A stretch of DNA of 64,000 nt from Rhyacichthys aspro (GCA_036850595.1 CM072162.1:20389758-20453757); one strand, 5' to 3'. Positions 1 through 13,580 are shown, counted from the stretch's first letter. Program-made: numbers and translations. The notes: generated by a model not told the origin, from the sequence alone.

Positions 1-2765
1 AATGGTGTAAATAAAAGATCATGCCAGAACCTACTGTTGAAATTTTTGACAGTTTATAGCAGGTCTTGGGCTCTTCGAGGTAAATGGATTTTTACAGGGT
101 CTTGTTTCTGGATCAGACGTAGAAGTGATTTCTATCTGGAAAACCTCAGTAGGTTTAAATGAAATGGCCTAGAAACTGGTTTAAATGTCCAAATGTCCTG
201 GAACTATTTGAACCATTTGAAGATGTGGTCATTCATTTTAAAACAAATATAGTTTTGATTGGTCAAGTTTGGAGAATGTGATTCTAAAAATGTTCCCTAT
301 TAATAATTTACATATTTATGTAATATTGTTGGCAAATACGACATTACATAAGCTGCTTAAGCTGTAAACACATAGTTTTAATGGCACATCAAAGTTCCCA
401 GCGACCATTGAAAATCTATTTGTGATTTTTTGGGTAAAACCTTACCTAACAGCACACACTGCTATTTCACTCCTATTTCTTTTCCTTCCAAGGTATTATT
501 ACCGGGAAATGAAATGGTCTTGTCTTAGTCTCTGTCCTTAAATGTCTCAGCGTCCATTCTCTCGAGGTGACTGCAACAAAACACAGCATGTCATTTAAGA
601 TACACTTTGGAGTTGAGTATCTTTTACATCTGACATTTGACTCTTTCCATCACAGCTTGAGTCCCTTCCCCATGTTGTTCCCCTCGGGTTTTAGCCTAAA
701 CACACTTCCTCGTCTTCTTATCTCAACCTTATCATAGTCTTATTCTCTCCTGCAAAAGAAACGCTTCGGGGACTGAGGCGCCGCTGCTAGGTAAGTAATC
801 CTATCGCTGATGTTGAGGCTTGTATTGTGAACATGTAAGAAGTCAAGGAGAGTCCAGCGGAGCGCTCAAGGCTGTTCTTTTTTATCGGCCACTGTTCATC
901 TCGCGGCGCAGCAGCTACAACATGTGTGAGCGGCGATAGGAGGGGGAGGGCCGTGACCTTGACAGTGCATTTGTGTGGATTATGGGGACACACTTGAGTA
1001 AACGTGGTGTTTTTTTACACACGTGCTAATGCCACTGCACGTAAATTGGAGATAAGTGGAAACAAGTGGGATTATTACATCTTAAAATACATCTAGATTG
1101 TTTACGCCTGTTGTATCTGCGTCAGTGATTTATGAGCTTTACTTTGAGAGACAGGAGACAAGGTTGTGTAATAAATGAGTCATAAAAGCAAAGTTAAGAC
1201 AATGGGAAGTTTGCTTGTTAAGGTAGTTATCAGCTAAGACACTTTGCTACTTATCAGTCATTAATTCATGCATTCATTCATTCATTCATTCTTCTGCCGC
1301 TTAGTCTCGTTGGGGGTCTGGAGCCTATCCCAGCAGCTTTGGGCCTGAGGCGGGGTACACTCTGGACAGTGCCAGTTGGTCGCAGGGTTAACACTTTAGG
1401 ACAGACGCTGATAGACAACCATTCACTCTCGCATTCAACCACAAGGGGCACTTTAGACTGTTCAACTCACCTATTTATGCATGTGTTTGGACGGTGGGAG
1501 GAAAATAGAGCCCACAGTAACACGAGGAGGAGTCAGAGAGTTGGCCGATCCGGAGATCAAACCCATGTCCTTCTTACCGTGAAGCAGGAGATCTAAAAAT
1601 AATCTTTTTTTTTTTTAAACTTTAAACTTCATAAAAAATATATTTAGTTAATATCTGTCAAGTTCTTTGTGCTTAGTGCAGTGTCCCCACTTGAAAAGGA
1701 CTTCTCTCTACAGAAGGTAAAACTGGATTCCACTCAATGATCAGTCTCTGCTTCGTTTAATGCTTTTATTTGTCTTCTTTTAAGTTGCATAAGGCATTAA
1801 GGTGCTGCATTTGTACAGGCAAAAAACCTGAAAAGAAAAATACAAATGCCCAAATTAGCAATTGGTTCAACTGCTCACAAATTGCACAAATTAAGTTGAC
1901 AGAATAACTAGCTTTAGCAAATTGCTACCAGCCAAGTGCATTTTACCTCAAACATTTATATTTACCACCATATTCAATCATTTTTAATTGACTTCATTAA
2001 CCACTTGACTTCGTTCAAGCTAGCACATTTTAAACTAAACCAGACAGGAAATTAAATTTACTTAAGCCAACTGAAAAAATACCAATAAACAGTTAACCCA
2101 AAGTATTACAGAAAATAAGCTGTTGCAGTCCAAGCTCATGCTTAGAGTGGTAGAGAGGTAACTGCTATAAACTTTTAGCTTGTAGCTCAGCATGTATTTC
2201 GTTTACCGACTGTCCTTCAGAGTCTGTAGAGAGATTTAATTCTGCACGGCTGTGTAGACGGTCTACTTTAAATACTCAGGTTCAAGGCTGTTCTTGTGCT
2301 GGGCTCCAGTGTGCACTCTCACCAGAGCAGGTCTGTCCTTTAAGTGCACCAGGCAACAGCTAATGAGGATTGGTTTCACCTGGCTTCCAAGGTGGAAAGG
2401 AGGGGCAATCAGGCAGGGCACCTCAACAGAATCACTGGCAAAAAACAAACAAATGAGTGCTTGAGTTGCTTGGTAAACTTGAATCAGATGATTTTAATGG
2501 CAAAGCAAAGAGATAAAACTTGAAAGATTAAAACTGAATATGTAAAAGAGAGTGGGCTGGCCAAAGTAGTTTATTTTACGCAGGTTTGAAATGGCTAAAG
2601 TTTACCTAATGGCCAAACCCAAAGTGCTCCATCCTGTCTTGTTTTCGTAAGGCTTGCTGGACGACCTTTAACACTCGTCCTCTCCTCGGCCTCCTCTGTA
2701 AGTCAAGGGGAGGGGAGTGTCTTTCCGAGCTGACCTTCCTGCTGCATTCTCCCCTCCTTTCGCAG
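1..2765 (+). other. Intron upstream of the Ig exon (partial)
   Basis: This stretch precedes the first recognisable exon of the ADGRA-family gene and ends in a pyrimidine-rich acceptor (cccctcctttcgcag). The first exon starts with two bases of a split codon, so this is an internal phase-1 intron and the leucine-rich-repeat exons must lie upstream. I found no leucine-rich-repeat or LRR-C-terminal exon here. It contains a fish interspersed repeat at 1270-1600 and a possible promoter-like or LTR-like patch on the minus strand near 2265-2440. Otherwise it is AT-rich sequence with no open frame I would call coding. Confidence 0.75.
1270..1600 (-). repeat. Fish interspersed repeat with (ATTC)n end, largest copy
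   Basis: The copy starts with a short CATT tandem (1270-1291), followed by segments such as gagcctatcccagc, ggcggggtacac, ggacggtgggagg and an accttctt-like end. I recognise this as a very common teleost dispersed repeat. An ATTC-type tandem at one end suggests the 3' end of a non-LTR retrotransposon, which here would point left, so the element would lie on the minus strand. Parts of the same family recur at 24816-24845, 45610-45720 and 59654-59729, all in the same orientation. The exact family name needs a repeat-library search. Confidence 0.7.
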
Positions 2766-2979
2766 ACGGACCCCTGGAAATGCCCTTGTTCCAGCTCATT
2801 CCCTCTCAGAGACAGCTGGTTTTTCAGGGCGACCGGCTCCCCCTGCAGTGCACCGCCTCCTACGTCGACCCCTCGATGGAGCTGCGATGGCGGCACAACG
2901 GCCACGCGGTGACCACTCAGGAGGAGCGGGGCGTGTTCGTGGAGGACAGCCTGCTCCACGACTGCAGCCTCATGACCAG
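2766..2979 (+). CDS. ADGRA-family receptor, Ig-domain exon (first half)
   Basis: This exon encodes residues 1-72 of the visible part of an adhesion GPCR of subfamily A, a single-gene receptor whose large ectodomain sits outside the cell. It begins DGPLEMPLFQLIP and contains the first Ig cysteine (C29, in LQCTASY), the Ig core tryptophan (W42, in LRWRHNG) and an HDCSL motif. Human ADGRA3, recalled from memory, has closely similar residues at each of these places, roughly half identical. The acceptor is tttcgcag before 2766, entering phase 1 with a split Asp codon. The donor at 2980 is GTACAG, leaving phase 2; the split codon joins to the next exon as Ser, giving LMTS-EVVLSN, which fits the family. 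The ATG at 2717 is intronic and is not the start. The length of 214 nt is ordinary. Which ADGRA paralog this is remains open. Confidence 0.9.
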
Positions 2980-5900
2980 GTACAGCGTGAGCCCAGAGCT
3001 GATTAGACACTGACACAAACTCTCGGGACGTACACAAGTTCACCCGAGCAGAATAAGTCGATAAGACATGCAAATAAGAGGATGTAGAAAGATGAATTTT
3101 AATGAGGTTGAACATGCACATGCGACCAGTGTAGCACATAAGGTAATTGCTCCAGTGTAGTTACAGTATTAGTTAAGACAAGTGACTGTTCTAGATGTGG
3201 TCAGTGAGTACAAGACAACATGTGTGCTGCTGTTTTTGGCAATGCACTTTTAATGAACCAAAAGCTAATTACACTGTTGCTTTTTACTTTAGCTGGGGAA
3301 TAAATAATGTTAACACCACTGTTCTTGAATATATGCCAGCAATTAGTTCTTATGGAGACAATATTGTACTTTGTTTTGTAATGTGGGTGCAACAAATCAG
3401 AAAAGACCAGTCAGTGAACACAAACAATCAAACAATCTACAACACCTCATCTCCCGTATTTCTTAAAACCTTGCCGCTTCATTCAAAACACATTTTACTG
3501 TTTTTATAATCATTATGCACACATACATAGCTGCACACTGACAAATATTTTTATTGCATCACTTGGCTAATAAAGTAAGCAAGAGATGCATTAATCTCTG
3601 TGAATGTTTAAATGTGGACCAAGAAAAACAAACACACTGAAGAACTGCCTTATTGTGTTTGAAAATAACAAGAAAAATATAAGCTTGAGATTTTTTTTCT
3701 ATCTGTTTTAAAGACTTAAATGCTGGATTTCCAGGCAGATCTGACTCTGTAAACCCTCCTCACTGTTAGGGCTCATCAAGGAATAAAAGTCAATCCCATG
3801 TTTACTCTGGCTGTTCAATCACCTTGAGCATATAGTTTGGCCGAGATAAACATTCAGAAACATCCCTTCAATGTAAACAAAGAAGTCGTGATGAAAAGGG
3901 CAGGTTTACACACACATAACTGCACATTATTCCTAAGCATTACAGTGAAAAGTCTACATAAACTCTCTCTATTCTCTGCTTGATGATGCTTAGTAAAGAT
4001 GGTTTTGTTTTTTTTTCCAATAACATTTCCTCAGGTGTGGAGTTGTTCATAAATATATTAAAATAAGTTTCATATTCTGCACATTTCTCAGCCCTACTGT
4101 AAACGTATGTCTATGTTTACACCTCTCACTCTCTCAGAAGCTGTGATTTACCTTTTGTTATCGGCGCCCTTGATAAGGATCTGAGAGGACAGGACAGAAT
4201 TGGCTTGGCCGTTTGCCAGCGCCTCAGAGCAATCTGCGGCTCGTCTCCAGAGGCCGTCTGTCCGGCCGCTCCCCAGCGCTGCTCGGGCGCTCCCTCATCA
4301 TGCGCTAACACCAACAGATGCCAAAACATAATTGCAGCTACTGATGTACTTCTCCAGACTAGTCTTGGTCTTGAGACTGTACTTTAAGAGTTCTGTTCTC
4401 AGTATTGTACATTTACTAAGTGCAGTCATAGTCCAGGACAAAGAGGACTTGAGATTTAGGCTCAAGGCTCAGTTTAGAGTTTATCAACAAAATGCTGGCA
4501 ACAAGATTTGAGAGTTTATACTAATCTTAATGTGATGGAAGCAAGAGAAATGTGCAAAGAACTAAGAGACAATAGTAAAGGCCACATTGTGATGACTATG
4601 GAGTTATGTTCCTGGTCTGTAGTAGTCATTACTAAAGTGGTCTGTTGGGCACAATCTGAAAATAATGGCAGGAGACACATTGAAACAAAAGAAAAAAGAA
4701 ATGCCTGGCTCAACAATGGGTAAAACTTTATGAGCGGTCATGTAGCAGTAGAATCAAACAACATACACCATCCATTTACACTGATGACCTGACCAAGAGG
4801 CTTCAGTAAGCTCCAAGACAGTGCAGAACCAAACATACTGAGTTTCAGACAGTTTCATACAAGAAACGTAAAATGTCACAAGGAGTGAAAGAAGCAGGTG
4901 CAGTGATTATATTCTATGGTTTGTAGTGACTTTGTAACGAGGGAAGCAGAATGAACGTGCTCTCTGTTGTTTATGGTTCCAGTTATTAGAAGAACAATGG
5001 AATAAGGAAAGAGCAAATGAAGTATAAGCTTTATCAGGTTCAGTCATGTTGATGAAATATATGTTATAGTTACCATTATGGATGCTGAGTAGTAGTAAAA
5101 AAGTTCCCACTGGTGGTTTTGTGGATAAACTGATGCAACAGGAGACATCTGCATGAATATATAATGTCATAGTCTTTATATCTATCTGGTGTTACATTCT
5201 TAAATTCTTGGTCTCGTTCAGGTCCAGGGTCACTCGTTGTTGAACAGGTCTTGTTTCCATCAGTGTGAGACACAGCAGCTGCAGTGATGAAGACCCACCA
5301 GTAGAGACTTCATGCATATGTTTGTTTAAAGTACTGTCAGTCCTTTCTCTTCCCGTCTTTGTTCCGTGTGTGGTCTCACAGATGTGTTTGACGTAATACT
5401 CTGGCAACGTGGCTGCGGCACAGAAGCGCACTGCTGTTGATTCGTTTAACAGCTGCCTGCACCGGCTCAGCCTCTAACATAAATATTGATGGAGCGCTGA
5501 CAGAAATATGTTTCTGTCTGTCAACGGGACTGTGACGCTGCTTGTTGTATGGTTTATCTGGCAACAACAATGCCTGCCACTTTCCACTCTCCTTTTGGTG
5601 AGGTATATCCTTCTTCTGGCTTCAAATGCCACAGATTGTCAATATTTCTCTTTTTCATTATTTACCAGAGCACTGTTTGACATTCTCAGTGATCCCTATA
5701 GTGAGCACATTGCCTTGAATAATTGGATTGCCAGCACAGTGAGATCCTTCAGTGCTGCTTTAGTGTCTGTGCGTCTCACTTTTGTTTTGGCATTTCTGTT
5801 TTCTGCTATAATTCACTGGCTGTTAACTTTGTCATTTCATTTTGGATGAAGGTCTGTTTACAGGTGGAAAAGTTGGTGACGCTGAGGCCCATTAAAACCA

Positions 5901-8900
5901 AACAATTACACGAATGTGCAATAAATTCTCTCTGAGTTGAGGTGAAATGAATAAATTGTTATCAAGGCAATACAGTGCAGCTCGTAATACTTCAGCGACA
6001 GCAGTGTATTATCGCTATATTTGGTTCAGCCTTGTGTCCATAGGCATATAACGCACAATATAAAATGCATCTATGCAGAACAATACATCAGATCTGGCCT
6101 CTACTATTTATTTCAGTCGGGCAACAACCAGCGTGACATTGTCGTCCCTGAGATTTTAATTACTTTTGTGATTTACCTTGGATTTAAAACTGTCTTTAAG
6201 GCAATCTAGTCTCCCAAATCACATTTTTAAAGGTTTACCTCATGAAAGTCTATGTGGCACATTGAATTACCATAAGGCTGCTATTCAATTTAGAACACAA
6301 TGTAAAAAACAGAAATTCCTCTCCAGACTAATTAACTTCATGAACAGGACGAGAACTCTTTCACTGGTAAGAGACAGACGGCTCTGCATTTTTGTTTTGT
6401 GATTCTGGTTCACAGATTAATGCTTAAACCCAAAGCTTACCTGCTACGAACAAGAAAGTACAAGCTGATGGAGGAATAACTAGCATATGCACAAACACAG
6501 ATGGAACAATTTAATTTAGCTTGAGTTTGAGGAGTTTTTTCCAGTTGACAGTAGATAGCAGTTTAGCTGAAGATGCAAAGACTTTTTTTATTTACTCAGA
6601 AAACCACTTTTTTCCATTTTTTTTTCCATTTTAAAAAACCATGTAACAAATTAGTGAAAACTTCTTATAGATATACAACTCGACAAGAGACCAGGAGAAG
6701 AGACCAGTGCAAAATGGACTAATGTTGCTTAATCGGTTTCCCAAAACTCTCATTGTATTTATCCTTTCACTAAACTAAACCAAAATCCATCTAAAATCTC
6801 CCAATCACACAAAACATGGACAATTTGGTTGTTTATACTGTTTATTGCACATCTTTAGTTTGCAGAATAAACAAATTTAGTCTTAGGTCATATTTTTCAT
6901 GCAACAATTGAGACATTTATCTAAGACTCTGTTGAGCCAAAGGATTTGTTGATTTCCAACCTTTATGTATTTGTGCAGAAATCACTGGTCACTTTGTCCT
7001 GGGCCAATCACAATGGACTAGCACTCTTTGTCCATTGAGTAGAAGTCCTTATGTAACCGAGCCTCTTTTTTGGCTTTGGCCTCATCAGAACCAGAACAAA
7101 CTGCTCTGGCCCTGATACTGTCCCTCTCTTAGTCCCCAAAACCCTGACTCGACATTTTCCACTCGAGTCTCCTGTTGCCGCTCAGCCTGATTGGTCCAAA
7201 TGACTTACTCCTGTTCAGTTGTACATAGTATTAATGTCATTTTCTCTCCCAAGTGGAACCTGTGTTGTTCTTGGCACCTCGTATGTCTCCCTCCTGCAGA
7301 CGTGCAAACTTTCAAACATCATTTCCATAGCAGATGAGAGCAAAACTGTGCTCGGTCCAACAAAAATAATCACTGCTATGAGTTCACCCTTAGCCCTTTT
7401 GCTCTATCTGTAAATTGCTGTGTTGAGAAAATTGACAAATTAGAGACTTGGGACATCAGTGGTCCAACAGGGAAAAGTTTCAACTTGACAAATGCCATGC
7501 CCTTTGACATGCCAGACACTGTCAACGTTCACTTATCCACAGAGGACGATGTATTAGACACTCCAGGTCATGTCGGTGCGGTTCACCTTGGATAAATGTC
7601 CTCAGAGTCAGTCATCCTGGACCTCCATGCCCCGGCAGCGAGCAAACACTAAAATACACAGGATTTAGCACAAGGTTTAAAGCCCTTGTCTGGATTTGTC
7701 GCACAGTGTTGCAGCGAGTGAGCAGAGATGCCAAAGCCCCGGCAAATGACCCCTCTCAAGGTGAACCCTAATGTTTGTGAGGCTGTTTGCTGCTTTCCTC
7801 TGCCCTGGGCTTTATCAGCAGAACGCTAGTGTAATGCAGCAAGAGGAACTAACTGTGACATACTGTAACGCCCTGACCTTCACCTCTCATCAGCAACAAG
7901 GTGTATTTTCTTTTCCTAATGTGATAAAAGCAGGAAAAAAATGGACTTAATCAGGGCCACATTGTAAAGGCTTAACAACTGAGTGAAGGCATTTCCAAAA
8001 CGGCAGATGTTGTGGACTGTGGATGTGAAAAAGGGAGGAAAATGTCTTTAATATTTTTTGATGCAAAGGAGAGGAGTGTAGAATTGGGTTTGTTTGACAG
8101 AGTGTATTGTGAAAGAGAACCAGAGCAATTAAAAAGCACTGCACTTCAACAGGTCATGTCTGTGGCCTCGACAGGTTGGGTTTGTGAAAAAGAGTTTTGA
8201 GTTTGTTCACAATGTTTCATCTGCAACTTTCAGCTGTGTTTGGTGTTGTATTTTGTAGCTTAATTGTATCTGTGTCTCACACCGTGTTGTTCACTGTCAT
8301 AGGTGGGCAGATAAGCTGTTACATTTCTTACAGTGAGCTGCTCTGAGAAATAGGCCCCATGAGGCGAGGCGCTTGTTCGATGTGGGCCAGACTCCTGCTG
8401 AGAAATCCTGTTGCGCCAAACGCTCAGAACGAGTGCTGCTCGCGACAGCAGTGTGACCCGTTTCTGATTCATTCATTAATCAAACATTTCAAAGCCCTGT
8501 AGCCACAGCAGATCCTTAGAAAGTATCTTTCTTAATACTTTCCATTTAATCAGGCTAATCTTGTGCAAAATGCTGAACCTGCTTTGGATGTTCAGCCGAG
8601 AGTGACGCAACACAGACACCTTTACACCTCAGTTTCATTTGCACAAAACTTAAATTCCACTTTTGGCTTAATTTGATGGTTTTTTTCACATAATGCAGTG
8701 AAAAGTTTGTGTGTACCTCATTTTGTTTGAAAATGAATCAGTGTAACAACTGCTATTGGATTTTCCAAATGTCAAAAAGTCTAAATGGTCTACAACACTT
8801 TTGTAGCAAGGTTATTTATTTATTTAGGGCCAGTCATTTCATCAAAAAATTATCAAAATCATTGTAATCCATGACAATTATTTCAATTTTCTGTACAAGG

Positions 8901-11900
8901 CTAACAAAGAGTCCCATATCTATCGTTAATGTTAACAGCTGAGTTTGTTTTAAAATACATAAAACCTCAGAGGTAGCAGCAACGTTAGAAAAAAACTATC
9001 TATAGCTTTAACAGTGCTGACTGTAAACATGAACAAACCCAGTGGAAATGGCTTAGACAATGAGTTCCTTCTAGAAACCAACAGATCTGGTTTAGAAAAA
9101 ATGTGTTTTCAAAATGAAAGTGTGTGCTTTCCCTTCAGCAGTGCTCAGTTTGTCCACTTGGGGCAGTCACGTACAAGAACAGTAAGTGTTTTTTTAACAC
9201 TTATTTCTCCAAGATAGACAAATTCAAAGAGTGAGACTGACATAGATTTTAACCCACTAGACTCTTTTGTCTTAAAATCTGCACATTATTGTAGACATTT
9301 AGTGCAGATTCTGTGTAGTGGAAGAACAATAAAAGGCTGTAGTTGGACAGCATTATCCCAAACAAGGATAAAGTGTATATGATTAACATGCTGCATAATG
9401 CACAATGTCTGTAATGAATGGAGCGGGTTAATACAAGGAACTAATTAATGACTGCTGGATGCTGCTGGAAGAGGAATAGCCCCTTCATTATTTCCAAGTG
9501 AATTATACCACCCAATTACAGTATGTTAACAGTAAATGCCCATTAATATATGCACATGTAGCATGTATTAGCTCATTAGCATCCAAATACCACCAACATG
9601 AAAGCATTAAAATGTGAAGATGTTACACAAAGCTGGTATTAAACTCCCAGTGTCGTGCTGGGATCAGCAGACACACTGAAACGTCCTGGTCCGGAACATT
9701 TGCTGAGTGGAAGGGACAGATTGAAAGTTTACAGTCTTGTAAGCAACATTATGTAAACAAACTGTTAAATATCAGCGCACAAGCATAAATGGTCCTAATG
9801 AGTCCTGTGGGAGCAGCTCCACAATGGTACAGTGTTAGTGTGGATGTAGGTCAGGGCTTTGTGTGAGGCGTTCGTGTGCCCCTGACCCACTCAGAGTCTC
9901 AGTGTGTAACTTTAAATGTGACAGTGTGACCTGTTCAAGCTGACCTGACTGGTGTGGAATTCAACTCAACAACTTAAATACATAATATTACAGCAGATTG
10001 CCTTAATTGCCTTTCCAACCACATTAGAATCCATTTTAAGATGTTGTAGAGGGATTTTTTTAGCTAAAACAATGAATAAAAACACAAAAACATCGGCCAT
10101 ACATTTCAGACTAAGTAACGCTCATATTGTGAGTCCTGCTGTTGCCCTTCTCTTTCCAGGCCTGGCAGCAGTAGCCTCGGACGGTTTTGGAGTCCGTTAA
10201 GATGTTAGCAGCACACACTTAAAATCCCGTTTATGAAATAGGTTTATCATTTAGGCCTTTTATAATTAATGCACCATCTGTAACGTGTCTCATTTACAGA
10301 CCTGCACCTTTTATCAGAAACAGAAGCTGTAAATGAAAAACTGGAATTACAGCGGTGCACCAAATGTTTTATGAATGATGTATATGTATATCCCTTTTAA
10401 TTTAACTTTAATAGGAATCATAATTCATATCGTCACAGCTGGAAGTGTACAATTATTCCAGCTGGCCGCAAAATGACTGCCGCCGTTTGATTTACTGGGA
10501 CTGTGCTTTGAAGAATTAGAAGGAAACAGCAGCTGGACCAAGGATCAGTCGGGACATAAAATACAAATATATGCAAGTTCTTCTTTCTTTATAAAATTCT
10601 AGTGGGATATAGTCCCTAGATTAGCTTTACTGAAACCTGTTTGGCTTAAAAAATCTGAAATTTATTGTATCATAATAGGATTACTGTATGTGTAAATCTT
10701 ACCATTGCTTTTGGCAGTTGCATAATGCTGCATTTTTCCATTTATTAAGACATTTCAAGTCAAAACTCAAGATGAAATGACACAAAGAGCTTATTAAGGA
10801 ATTATATTAGACATGCACCAGCCTTCACATTATCACACTGCTATCCTCATCAAGTCATTTATTATCTCACAAAAGCGCATCACAAAAGTCCACTTAAGCA
10901 GAATGAATAAATTGCATTCATATACTGTAGTTGCTGTTTATTGACATTTAAAAACACTAGTCTGGTATTGCCTCAGATCAGCATCAGTTTGAAACCTAGC
11001 TTTTGATGGAAAACCAATAATACAACATGTCAGCTCAAATCCTGGATCAAAGCCTTTGGTCAGAGTGCATTACTCACATGTATATATCTACCATCAGCCA
11101 TCATAGAAATCAAATTAAGCTGAAGCAGTTATATCCATTTCTACACCAGCAGGAGCCCGGATAGACCATCATGCAACACTCTCTCAGATCACATTGTGTT
11201 TGAAGTCAGTCACTTTTCCTCCAACTGTCCCTTTTTATTCACAGACTTGAAATACACCTCCGAATGAGGCTCGTTTTACGGCACCTTGACAGCTCAGGGT
11301 TTTGAAAGAGGCTGTAACTCAAATATAGGGATTTGTTACATAAGGACAAAAATGTTATTGTATCATCATCACTGTGAACGGGGCAGCTCTGTGGAGGTAG
11401 TTTCAAGTTGCCCTTCATACCTTTTGCACATTAATTCGGTTTGCAGGGTTTAGTTCTGTCAAATGCTTTGTTGTATTATAGTATTGTAGTGTCATGAAGC
11501 ATACGAAAGTGAGAAATGTATAGATTTTGCTGAATTTTCACTTTATTATGCTGGTGTTTGACTAATCTTAAGACTTTTGGAGCAACCTATTTGGCATTTA
11601 ATCCCCAATTATTCTTATTTAGCTTTCATCAACCATTTTTTGGTCTTTAGTAGAGTTATCATTCCCATTTTTTTTTGTTTTTGGTCATGGTTTATGCTTT
11701 ACTTCGGAGAGGCCATCTAGACATAGTTTAATGAATATATTCAGACATATACAGGTCATCAATGATGTTTCTGGTGGGCTGAGTGGGAATATAGAGGACA
11801 CAGAGTTTGCTGAATGTCTGTCGGTTTCCCTGAAATGGTAAATAAAGCAACTCAAAAGCTAATTCCAGTTTCAGGCATTGGATTATTTGATCTGTGTGAC

Positions 11901-13065
11901 TTAGTCCTGGACTCTGCCACAGCAGCTATTTGGTTTGTTTGATTTTGATTATGGTCTCGACAAATGGCCAATACAAAAACTAGTTAGATTGAGGAAGGGC
12001 ATTTGATTGTATGGGTTTCTGTTTGCTGCCTGCTTCTTTTCTCTTTTCTTCTCTGATTTGCTGAGCTCTTTCCACATGACGGTTGATAGAGGAAAACAAT
12101 AAAAACTCTATAAGGCTTTTGACCTTATTATTGGAGATTTATTTCACAATGTGACTGGGCAAATGTTTAAACAGTACATGTAAATTTGACTGGCTTGGGG
12201 TAAAAATCAGGTAATCATTATTTCTAATCTGATGCTTGAAATGACAGATGAAAAAGACTGGCTCATCGATGAGAAAAAAGAAGGTTGTAGCCTAAAGAAT
12301 AGACGATAGATTCGCTAAATGCATGTTGCAGAAATGACCCTACATTAAAAAGCATGGACCATCCTCTAAATACTGTTTTAGAGCAACATAGAGCGGTCGA
12401 TGGGTGTTTGATACAGGCTCTAAGATGAAGCGTTGTCAAAGCTCTTTCTTCTTTCCTGTTTGGCTTAACAAAATGCACAAAAAGCTAAGTGTTGAGCTCT
12501 TTAATTCTGCCTTTTATTTGGATATTGCCGGCATTTTTTAGGGAGGTTGTATTTCTAAGGAGCTAATGCCCGTTGCTTAGCAATCAGTGCCAGCTTTTTC
12601 TCCTTTTTCTTCATAAGGAGTGAAATCCTTCAGATTAGTCGTTCTGGCAAATGGCCCACATCGGCTCTTTGTCATTGTTTCACCATCCTTTGTTTAATCA
12701 GGCTTTTTTTCAATGAGATAGGAATCGCTGTGACAAAGTAGGAAAGATAAGCATGAGTAATGATAATTGTAAGTCAAAGCCAACGTTTTAAGCCCTTTGC
12801 GTTCAAATACACACATGATCGTCTCTTTAAATGTGGCCAATGTGAGAATTTGTGAAGCTCACTGCTGACGGTAAGCTTTGAATATATGTCACAGTCACCT
12901 TCACCCCTCCCACTGTACTTTATGACTTCCTTTAATCTTTGGCAAAATTCTTAAATAATCCTAGGCTTAACAAAAGCTAATCCCAAACTACATTTAACCC
13001 TGGACCCAAGGCCAACTCGCACACAGACTTACGTTCTGACTTCCCTGTCCTGTCTCCTGATGCAG
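2980..13065 (+). other. Intron of about 10.1 kb inside the Ig domain
   Basis: This phase-2 intron runs from GTACAG to a gatgcag acceptor. It is AT-rich, and I see no coding exon in it: the open frames (for example 5508-5849) have no family motifs or plausible splice context. One possible regulatory block lies near 12480-12780 and includes an X-box-like palindrome at 12572-12584. Several other moderately GC-balanced stretches (around 7040-7900 and 8220-8480) might be conserved non-coding sequence, but I cannot test that here. I saw no intact mobile element. Confidence 0.8.
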
Positions 13066-13230
13066 CGAGGTCGTCCTGTCCAACATCGACGTGAGCATCG
13101 CCGGGATCTGGGAGTGTCTCGTCACCAGTTCCCGCGGCAACAGCTCTCGGCAAATGGAGATAGTTGTTCTGGAGACGTCAGCGCCCTATTGTCCCGCAGA
13201 CAGAGTCACCAACAACAAGGGCGACTTCAG
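13066..13230 (+). CDS. ADGRA-family receptor, end of Ig domain and start of HormR
   Basis: This exon covers residues 72-127. It reads EVVLSNIDVSIAGIWECLV, then RGNSSRQMEIVVLETSA and YCPADRVTNNKGDFR. Residue C89 in WEC is the second Ig cysteine and should pair with C29 of the previous exon. Residue C114 in YCP opens the hormone-receptor motif. GNSS is an N-glycosylation sequon. The stretch IVVLE.SA.YCP..RV.NN.GDFR is a hallmark shared by ADGRA2 and ADGRA3. Some residues (WEC, VVLETSA, YCPA) match human ADGRA2, while NNKGDFR matches ADGRA3, so the exon does not decide the paralog. The acceptor is ctgatgcag; the donor at 13231 is GTGAGC; both ends are phase 2, and the split Arg joins cleanly to Trp of the next exon. 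Confidence 0.93.
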
Positions 13231-13273
13231 GTGAGCGACAGGTCATCAGTGACGAGCCAAGTTCATTTTCTCT

Positions 13274-13330
13274 CCCATCCACCACCCCAACCTGTCCAAG
13301 AAAAGGCACATAACTCACCACCCAAATTAG
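13274..13330 (+). repeat. Left copy of a diverged direct repeat
   Basis: A 20-base stretch at 13274-13293 (cccatccaccaccccaacct) recurs exactly at 13581-13600. About 30 further bases after each copy are similar but not identical (AGAAAAG, then ATAA, then CC.CC.A). The two copies are 307 bases apart. This copy begins only 43 bases after the splice donor at 13231. Confidence 0.7.
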
Positions 13331-13440
13331 CTTCATGAAGTTTAATGTAATATACAAAGTAAGCATGTATCACACCACAGCATTCAGTGTGTTATGTATT
13401 TTCACATCTTTTATTGCCACCATATTGAATGTTGGCACCT

Positions 13441-13580
13441 TGGCGGGTCACCTGTTAGAGCACATAGCACATACTTGGGAGACATGGGTTTGAATCCGGC
13501 TCGGGTCATTTGCTATTCAACCAAAAAGGCAAAAAAAGCAACAGACTTCCCATTGTCACACACACACTGATCAATTCTGT
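13441..13580 (+). repeat. tRNA-derived SINE-like head
   Basis: The segment contains a polymerase III A-box-like stretch (cctgttagagcac) and a B-box-like stretch (gggtttgaatccggc) spaced as in a tRNA, followed by ctcgggtca and a non-tRNA body. This is the layout of a tRNA-derived SINE. It is too diverged to be a working tRNA gene. It lies between the two direct-repeat copies, and the body may run into the right-hand copy. Confidence 0.6.

Noticed and set aside
2717..3013. ATG-initiated open frame spanning the first Ig exon, as a complete small protein
   Set aside because: The ATG and the first 16 codons are upstream of a clear tttcgcag acceptor, and the end runs past the GTACAG donor. Only 2766-2979 matches the receptor family.
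2606..3139. 177-codon open frame on the minus strand
   Set aside because: It is antisense to a GC-rich exon, which commonly opens the opposite frame. It has no recognisable motif.
5508..5849. 113-codon hydrophobic open frame as a membrane protein gene
   Set aside because: T-rich DNA gives hydrophobic codons by chance. There is no promoter, homology or splice support, and it lies inside the 10 kb intron.
13441..13510. Functional tRNA gene
   Set aside because: The A and B boxes are present, but the acceptor stem and other arms do not pair convincingly and a SINE body follows.
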